Of a stretch of DNA of 6,284 bases, positions 1-4,679 are shown in pieces (within the stretch, counting starts at the first letter, position 1; every line of letters begins with the position of its first letter). The translations under genes were made by a program, and so were the position numbers. The stretch is from Gammaproteobacteria bacterium (GTDB lineage: Bacteria > Pseudomonadota > Gammaproteobacteria > Steroidobacterales > Steroidobacteraceae). The notes below the pieces were generated by a model, which saw only the letters and a program-made list of their open reading frames with translations, did not search any database and was not told where the DNA came from. The stretch spans positions 1-6,284 of the forward strand of contig JASHUC010000447.1 of assembly GCA_030040235.1 (NCBI GenBank), written 5' to 3'.

Positions 1-692
1 ACGAGCGCTCGCGTGAGATCCTCGGGCCGGTCGAGCATCACCTCGTGACCGCAGGGCACTGACACCGTCCGCCACCCCTTCGCTTTTGCACGCTCGTGGG
101 CGCGCGGAAACGGCGTGTCCTCCCAGCCGCTCGCGAAGATGTAGGTGACGTTGTTGACCGAGGGAATTCCACCGGTGAGCTGGATGCGCTCCTCGAAGCA
201 CGCGAAAGGGTGCAGCGTGCACTGCCGCTCCACCCATTCCCGGTCATGAGCGTTCACGTTGAATACCGCGGGCGGGATGTGCGGGGCCTTCCAGCCCTCC
301 CCGGCCTTGCGCGTGGCCTCGATGATCATCGAGCGTTGCGGTTCGTGCACATTGTCCAGAACGCTCTCGCCGTGTTCGGGCAGGAACGCGTCGAGGTAGA
401 CGAGAGCGCTCAGGCGATCCGGTATCCGGTCGGCGACACCCGTGATCACCGCGCCCGCATAGGAGTGTCCGCACAAGGTCACATTCGAGAGCTCTTCCCA
501 GCGGATCAGATTCACGATGTCGCTGATGTGCGTGGAGAGGTCCACGTCGCGTGTAAGCAGGTGCGATCGATCGGCGAGACCCGTGAGCGTCGGGGTATAG
601 ACCTCATGCCCGAGCTGCTGGAGCTCGCGCCGCACGCGCTTCCAGCACCAGCTGCCGTGCCAAGCACCGTGGACCAAAACAAACGTCGACAT
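1..692 (-). CDS. alpha/beta hydrolase, HNL/PytH-like esterase type (C-terminus cut by window edge)
   Basis: This is probably a cytoplasmic serine hydrolase acting on a small ester or amide; the substrate is unknown. The visible 230 residues begin MSTFVLVHGAWHGSWCW, the oxyanion-side HG motif typical of this fold. The nucleophile elbow GHSYAG lies at residues 75-80, making Ser77 the likely nucleophile. CGHEVMLDRP at 214-223 supplies the expected catalytic His216. The acid residue is not obvious: Asp101 (YLDAF) and Asp192 are candidates. There is no signal peptide. Family members are usually about 235-250 residues, so little is missing. The ATG start is supported by a GGAGG ten bases upstream. 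The gene lies 17 bases after the transporter stop on the same strand, so the two are probably co-transcribed. The fold and family are secure. Whether it is an esterase, a lactonase or a hydroxynitrile-lyase-like enzyme is not. Confidence 0.88.
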   Translation of the reverse strand, partial: MSTFVLVHGAWHGSWCWKRVRRELQQLGHEVYTPTLTGLADRSHLLTRDVDLSTHISDIVNLIRWEELSNVTLCGHSYAGAVITGVADRIPDRLSALVYLDAFLPEHGESVLDNVHEPQRSMIIEATRKAGEGWKAPHIPPAVFNVNAHDREWVERQCTLHPFACFEERIQLTGGIPSVNNVTYIFASGWEDTPFPRAHERAKAKGWRTVSVPCGHEVMLDRPEDLTRAL

Positions 693-702
693 GGGCGCGA
701 GA

Positions 703-707
703 CCTCC
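703..707 (-). promoter_or_regulatory. ribosome binding site of the alpha/beta hydrolase
   Basis: The minus strand reads GGAGG here, ten bases before the ATG ending at 692. It sits in the 17-base gap just after the transporter's TAA stop. This supports the chosen hydrolase start and efficient translation of the second gene from a shared message. Confidence 0.75.
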
Positions 708-709
708 GA

Positions 710-2044
710 TTATGCGGCCGCCGCGAGCTGTGCGCGCCTGGCGAGGGGCACCGGCGCTGTTTCGGGGAACAGCATGAACGCAATCTGTCCGACCGCCGTC
801 GCGCCGGTCAAGTACCACGCGGGGGCGATCGCACTCCCGGTGACATGGATCAGCCAGGTGACGACGAGCTGCGTGGTTCCGCCGAAAAGCGCAACCGCGA
901 GGGCGTAAACAGTGCCCAAGCCCCGGCTGCGGACCGCCGGCGGTAGCGCTTCGGCGAGGCCCGCCAGGAGAGGGGCGGCCGAGCACCACGAAGCGGCGCT
1001 CAGAAAGGCCGTGCCCACGATCAATGAGCCCTCGGAGGGCGCGGCGGCGATCCACGAGAAAACCGGATAGATCCCGATCAGCAGGACGAGGTTGCTCCAG
1101 ACATTGACGGGCCATCGTCCATAACGGTCGGACAGACGCCCGCCGAGCAGGCAGAGCGGCATGCTGACGAGGTAGCCCGTGAGCTCGGCCAGAAAGCCGG
1201 CCCGCGCCGAAAGGTGCAGCGAATGCTGCGCGTAGGTGGCGATGTAGGTGAAGATATACGTGCCCACGGTGCCGGCGGAGATGATGATGAATCCGAGCAC
1301 CATCACCCGCCAGTGATCGCGGGTGAGACGGGGCGCACGCGTCTCTCGTGGCGGCTGGGCTTCGGCCGCCGCCGGCACTGGCGCTTCGCGAGCGTCCGCA
1401 GGTAACGTCTCGGGCAGCTGCACGCGCAGCCACAGTCCGAACGGCACTGTCAAAGCACCCAGGAGCAGCGCGATCCGCCACCCGTACGCATCGAGCTGCA
1501 CGGGCGACAGGACCGCGGTGAGCGCCACACCGACCAGGTTCCCGGCGATCAGCGCGAGGAGCTGGCTTCCTCCCTGCCACGAGACCGCCTCACCGCGTCG
1601 TGCGGGACTCGCGACCTCGGCCAGAAAGGCGGTGTTCGAGCCGAGCTCACCGCCGAGCGAGAAGCCCTGCACCAGGCGGGCGATCACCGCGAGGATGGGT
1701 GCGGCGATGCCGATCCGAGCGTAGGAGGGAATGAGTGCCATCGCAGTGATCGAGGAGCCGATCAGCGCCAGGCACAGCAGCATCGCCGGCCTGCGGCCGA
1801 CGCGGTCCGCGTAGATCCCCAGCACGAAGGCGCCGATCGGACGCGTGATGAATCCGACTCCGAAGGTCGCGAGCGAAAGCATGAGGCTCATGTACCCGTT
1901 CGAGGACGGAAACAGTGCGCGCCCGATCTGGATCGCAAAGAGCGCGTAGGTCAGGAAATCGTAGAACTCGAGCCCATTGCCGATGGTCGCGGCGATGATG
2001 TGCCGTCGCTCGAGGCGCGCGGCAACGGTTGCTGCATCCTTCAT
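710..2044 (-). CDS. MFS transporter, metabolite:H+ symporter (MHS) family
   Basis: This is an inner-membrane secondary transporter of 444 residues, predicted to have 12 helices. Helix 1 carries GNGLEFYDF (22-30), whose acidic residues Glu26 and Asp29 are typical of the MHS group (relatives of ShiA, KgtP, ProP and citrate carriers). RPIGAF at 68-73 leads into motif A, GIYADRVGRR (76-85). RLVQGFSLGGELG at 123-135 is another MHS hallmark. A Pro/Ala/Glu-rich cytoplasmic loop (about 211-245) separates the halves, and a second motif A, GGRLSDRYGR, lies at 301-310. Known MHS members import organic acids or compatible solutes with protons; the substrate here cannot be read from sequence. The first ATG places helix 1 after a short charged tail, but no good Shine-Dalgarno precedes it, so the start is slightly uncertain. 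It is followed closely by the hydrolase, suggesting uptake and processing of one compound. Confidence 0.93.
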   Translation of the reverse strand: MKDAATVAARLERRHIIAATIGNGLEFYDFLTYALFAIQIGRALFPSSNGYMSLMLSLATFGVGFITRPIGAFVLGIYADRVGRRPAMLLCLALIGSSITAMALIPSYARIGIAAPILAVIARLVQGFSLGGELGSNTAFLAEVASPARRGEAVSWQGGSQLLALIAGNLVGVALTAVLSPVQLDAYGWRIALLLGALTVPFGLWLRVQLPETLPADAREAPVPAAAEAQPPRETRAPRLTRDHWRVMVLGFIIISAGTVGTYIFTYIATYAQHSLHLSARAGFLAELTGYLVSMPLCLLGGRLSDRYGRWPVNVWSNLVLLIGIYPVFSWIAAAPSEGSLIVGTAFLSAASWCSAAPLLAGLAEALPPAVRSRGLGTVYALAVALFGGTTQLVVTWLIHVTGSAIAPAWYLTGATAVGQIAFMLFPETAPVPLARRAQLAAAA

Positions 2045-2133
2045 ACGAGCGGCGCTTGGCTCATGCGTTCGGGCTCCGTGGTGGGCGCAGCGCCGAGGCA
2101 GCTGGCGAGCGGTGTCCGTTGACCCAACCCATC

Positions 2134-2160
2134 AGTTTGGCGCGCCGGGTGTTCCAAACT
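2134..2160. promoter_or_regulatory. candidate operator: perfect 7-base inverted repeat
   Basis: AGTTTGG (2134-2140) and CCAAACT (2154-2160) are exact reverse complements separated by 13 bases, with centres 20 bases apart, about two helical turns. The geometry suits a dimeric regulator acting on one or both divergent genes. No regulator gene is visible in the window. By rough estimate a 7-base match of this kind is not rare by chance in 224 bases, so this is a candidate only. Confidence 0.3.
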
Positions 2161-2256
2161 TTGCCGTTCGTCTCAGGGGAACGGCCGGCTCTGCCTTGCT
2201 CGGCTTCTTCAGAGAGCGTACTGTCGCGCGGCTCTCCGATTCGGGGGGGTGCGTTC

Positions 2257-2261
2257 GGGAG
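2257..2261 (+). promoter_or_regulatory. ribosome binding site deciding the NTF2-like start
   Basis: GGGAG lies seven bases before the ATG at 2269. It selects this start over the in-frame ATG at 2029. The upstream start would add 80 residues of low-complexity, non-homologous sequence and place the signal peptide internally. Confidence 0.7.
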
Positions 2262-2268
2262 ATACAAG

Positions 2269-2724
2269 ATGAGAAGAAGAAATCTGATCTGGGGGTCGCT
2301 CGCTTTGGTGCTCGTGGTGAGCGGCACGACGGCGCAGGCAGCGGCGGCCGGTGCGGATGAGCGGGCGGTCGCTGCGGCAGAACATCAGTGGCTCAAGTCA
2401 CAGCAGACCAATGACGTAGGGCTCCTCGCACCGCTGATCGCCGAGAAGGTCGTGTACACGAGCGAGGAGGGGAAGCTCTTCGCCGGCAAGGACGCCCTGC
2501 TTGCCGATGCGAAGTCGATCACCTGGAGCAGCGTCGAGTACGCGGACCTGAAGGTCACGGTCTTCGGCCGTACCGCCATTGCCACGGGCACCTTCATCGG
2601 CAAGGGAACGGACTCGACGGGTAAGCCCGTCGATGATCGGTCGCGGTTCACCGATACCTGGGTGAAGATGGCGAGCGGCAAGTGGCTCTGCGTCGCCACT
2701 CAGGACTCGGCCCTGAAGGGATAG
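2269..2724 (+). CDS. secreted NTF2/SnoaL-like protein (DUF4440-type)
   Basis: This 151-residue protein is probably exported to the periplasm. Residues 1-24 form a Sec signal peptide: MRRRN, a hydrophobic core (LIWGSLALVLVV), then a TTAQA-A cleavage region. The mature part has the layout of small cone-shaped NTF2-like proteins: an N-terminal helix with EHQWLKSQQTND (38-49), LLAPLIAEKVVYTSEEGK (52-69), then beta strands with VTVFGRTAIATGTF (96-109) and a final RFTDTWVKMASGKWLCVATQ (126-145). The DxW and GKW pattern near the end is typical of DUF4440 members. These are often ligand-binding or enzyme-like domains with no fixed activity, and no catalytic set can be recognised here. The TPR gene starts 44 bases downstream on the same strand, so an operon is plausible. 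The family call is good; the function is unknown. Confidence 0.85.
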   Translation: MRRRNLIWGSLALVLVVSGTTAQAAAAGADERAVAAAEHQWLKSQQTNDVGLLAPLIAEKVVYTSEEGKLFAGKDALLADAKSITWSSVEYADLKVTVFGRTAIATGTFIGKGTDSTGKPVDDRSRFTDTWVKMASGKWLCVATQDSALKG

Positions 2725-2728
2725 ACAG

Positions 2729-2746
2729 AGGGCCTGATCAGGCTCT
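2729..2746 (+). repeat. short hairpin between NTF2-like and first TPR gene
   Basis: A stem of seven pairs (one G-U) with a GATC loop is centred on the perfect palindrome CCTGATCAGG (2733-2742). It begins five bases after the NTF2-like stop and ends about 22 bases before the next ATG. No T-run follows, so it is not a standard intrinsic terminator. It could trim or protect the message, or mean nothing. Confidence 0.35.
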
Positions 2747-2753
2747 GCCCGCC

Positions 2754-2757
2754 GAGG
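2754..2757 (+). promoter_or_regulatory. probable ribosome binding site of first TPR paralog
   Basis: GAGG lies eleven bases before the ATG at 2769, a somewhat long spacing. The start itself rests mainly on the paralog: MPDDPLGGVLGG here matches MADDLLGGVLGS at the start of the next gene. The in-frame GTG at 2682 lies inside the NTF2-like gene and lacks this support. Confidence 0.5.
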
Positions 2758-2768
2758 TAGCGGGGGTC

Positions 2769-4673
2769 ATGCCGGACGACCCATTAGGTGGAGTCCTCGG
2801 CGGCGAGGATGAGATATCCGCGAGCGAAGGGCCGCAGTCGCTGGCCGGCGCCGAGGCGTTTGCGGCGGCCGTTGCCGCGCAGCTGAGCGGCAACGACCCC
2901 GGCGTTGCGCGCAAGACCGAGATCTTCCTCGAGAAGCAGGCGCAGCTGCTCGAGACGCAGCGCCAGCACCTCGAGGACGAGCACGCGCTGCGTCTCGAGC
3001 ATCTCACGCATCAGCGGCACTTGCTGCGGGGCCAGCGCCTCACGCAGGTGATCCGCATCACCTTCCAGATCGGCATTGCCCTCGTGGTACTCGTGATCGC
3101 CGCGGGGATTGCCGTGATGCTGCACGACGCCTTCACCTCTCACGCCGTCGTCATCGATTCTTTCGAGACCCCGGCGGCACTTGCGCCGCGCGGGGTAACC
3201 GGTACCGCGCTCGCGAGTGACATGCTCAACGAGCTCATCCGGCTGCAGAGTGCGACCCGTGCGATCTCGCTTGCTCCGCAGAAGCGCCGGCTATCGAACG
3301 GTTGGTCGGACGAGGTGAAAGTCGATGTGCCGGAGACGGGAGTTTCGCTCGGGGAGCTCTCGCGGCTCTTGAAGGCGCGGTTCGGGCATGACCTGCACAT
3401 CGGAGGCAACCTCATCGAGACCGGAGCGGGAGGACTTGCTTTGACCGTGAGCGGGGACAATATCTTGCCGAGGACCTTCCCCGGCACCGCTGGCGATCTC
3501 GATTCGCTCGTAGTCCAGGCCGCCCAGTACGCCTATTCCCAGTTTCAGCCCGCGCTGTGGACTCGCTATCTTTCCTCTTCCGGCCGCTGCCCGGAGGCCA
3601 TCGCATTCATCAGGACGGCGTACGCGAGCTCCGGCGGAGAGGATCGCGCCTCCCTCCTCAACGACTGGGGAAACTGTGTGACGGACACGGGTGTTTCGCC
3701 CGCCGCCTCGCGGAGTACGGCCTTGCAGTTGTATCGCGCGGCGATCCAGGCCGACCCGGATTTCATTGCGCCCTACGTGAACGAGGCGACACGGTTGGCG
3801 CAATCCGGCGACGAGGAGGGCGCCTGGCGCGTGATGAACGGCAGCGGTGTCCCGGCCCGCATCAGGCACGCATTCGCGGTGCCGCTGAGTGATGACTTCC
3901 AAGCCGTGCTCAACGGGCTGATCAGTGATGCGGCCGCGACCGGTGGCAGGGGATCATTCGGCCAACAGTCGACCGCCAGCGCGATCGCCCTTTTGCAGGT
4001 GAGGTTGCACGACCCCCTGGCCGCAGCGCTGACGCTCCAAACGGTTATCTCGGGTGACGAGCCGTTGCAGACGGCAGCGCTGTACTTCGTCCGCGCGGAG
4101 CTGGCGGAAGAAACTGGCGATGTGCCGCAGGCAGCCGCGGAGGTGGACGCATACGATGCGGCCTTTCAGGATCCAGCCAAGCGAGTGGTCGTCGCCGCAC
4201 GCTTCAGCATGCTGGGCGGGGTAGATAACGCCGCATGTCAGATCGCGCTCATCGAGGAGGCCGCGGGGCGCCCGGATAGGGCGGACGCGATTCTCTCCGA
4301 CCCCGCCGCCGCGCACTTCGTAGACTGCCACCGCTTCCGTGGCGACATCCTCGACCACCGCGGCGACTGGGTCGGTGCGCAGCAGGCTTACGCCGCAGCG
4401 GTCGCCTTGGCCCCTGACCTACCGGCTGGCTACTACTCCTGGGGCGTCGCGCTCGCCCGCCACGGCGATCTCGCGGACGCCATCACGAAGCTGCAAGCGG
4501 CCCACCAGCGCGGCCCGCACTGGGCCGACCCGCTCAAGGCCTGGGGGGATGTGCTCATCAAACAAGGTCATTGGAGCGACGCCCTCGCCAAGTACGACGA
4601 GGCGCTGAAGTACGCGCCGCACTGGGCGGCGCTGAAGCAGGCTCGCGACGCCGTCGTGCGCGTCGGGAAGTAG
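2769..4673 (+). CDS. single-pass membrane protein with periplasmic TolB-N-like region and C-terminal TPRs (paralog 1)
   Basis: This is a 634-residue inner-membrane protein of unknown function. Residues 1-97 are cytoplasmic: LGGVLG (6-11), an Ala-rich helix (25-37), DPGVARKTE (43-51) and a charged probable coiled coil (about 52-93). One membrane helix spans about 98-118; Arg residues before it favour N-in, C-out topology. Residues 125-255 run VVIDSF, GVTGTALASDMLNEL, PETGVS (188-193), GHDLHIGGNL (206-215), GLALTVSG. This order resembles the TolB-N/FlgO/CsgG-like module seen before TPRs in cyclase-type proteins, though it is divergent. The rest is helical, with clear TPR units at about 523-550, 554-584 and 588-618. 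All four Cys (274, 303, 490, 520) fall in the periplasmic part, in two pairs about 30 apart. There are no catalytic motifs, so it is most likely a scaffold or sensor. It lies 44 bases after the secreted NTF2-like gene and 6 before its paralog. Confidence 0.85.
   Translation: MPDDPLGGVLGGEDEISASEGPQSLAGAEAFAAAVAAQLSGNDPGVARKTEIFLEKQAQLLETQRQHLEDEHALRLEHLTHQRHLLRGQRLTQVIRITFQIGIALVVLVIAAGIAVMLHDAFTSHAVVIDSFETPAALAPRGVTGTALASDMLNELIRLQSATRAISLAPQKRRLSNGWSDEVKVDVPETGVSLGELSRLLKARFGHDLHIGGNLIETGAGGLALTVSGDNILPRTFPGTAGDLDSLVVQAAQYAYSQFQPALWTRYLSSSGRCPEAIAFIRTAYASSGGEDRASLLNDWGNCVTDTGVSPAASRSTALQLYRAAIQADPDFIAPYVNEATRLAQSGDEEGAWRVMNGSGVPARIRHAFAVPLSDDFQAVLNGLISDAAATGGRGSFGQQSTASAIALLQVRLHDPLAAALTLQTVISGDEPLQTAALYFVRAELAEETGDVPQAAAEVDAYDAAFQDPAKRVVVAARFSMLGGVDNAACQIALIEEAAGRPDRADAILSDPAAAHFVDCHRFRGDILDHRGDWVGAQQAYAAAVALAPDLPAGYYSWGVALARHGDLADAITKLQAAHQRGPHWADPLKAWGDVLIKQGHWSDALAKYDEALKYAPHWAALKQARDAVVRVGK
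4665..4670 (+). promoter_or_regulatory. weak ribosome binding site within the end of paralog 1
   Basis: GGGAAG covers the last codons of the upstream gene, nine bases before the ATG at 4680. It matches the consensus only partly. With just six bases between stop and start, re-initiation by terminating ribosomes is the likelier way the second paralog is translated. Confidence 0.4.
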
Positions 4674-4679
4674 GGCGCC

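Larger units (their letters stand above)
2045..2268. other. divergent intergenic region
   Basis: These 224 bases lie between the divergently transcribed transporter and NTF2-like gene, so promoters for both directions are expected here. No hexamer pair close to the sigma-70 consensus was found on either strand. Visible elements are an inverted repeat (2134-2160), an AscI-type palindrome GGCGCGCC (2139-2146) inside it, a run of seven G (2243-2249) and the Shine-Dalgarno of the rightward gene (2257-2261). No small gene is supported. Confidence 0.6.

Noticed and set aside
96..908. Plus-strand open frame of 270 codons
   Set aside because: It lies across the hydrolase and the 3' end of the transporter, both strongly supported on the other strand, and its translation resembles no family.
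2119..2147. TTGACC as a possible -35 element
   Set aside because: The expected -10 position about 17 bases on is GC-only and does not resemble TATAAT.
2196..2224. TTGCTC and TACTGT as a possible promoter for the NTF2-like gene
   Set aside because: The spacing of 17 is right, but only three of six bases match in each hexamer, which is common by chance.
2243..2249. Run of seven G as a possible phase-variation tract
   Set aside because: It lies outside any coding frame, is short, and such runs occur by chance in GC-rich DNA. There is no sign that its length would switch a gene.
2029..2268. Upstream in-frame extension of the NTF2-like gene from an ATG at 2029
   Set aside because: It would overlap the transporter start, has no ribosome binding site and would bury a clean signal peptide. 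The ATG at 2269 has GGGAG at the right spacing.
2682..2768. GTG start for the first TPR paralog inside the NTF2-like gene
   Set aside because: The added 29 residues have no counterpart in the second paralog, whose N-terminus lines up exactly with the ATG at 2769.
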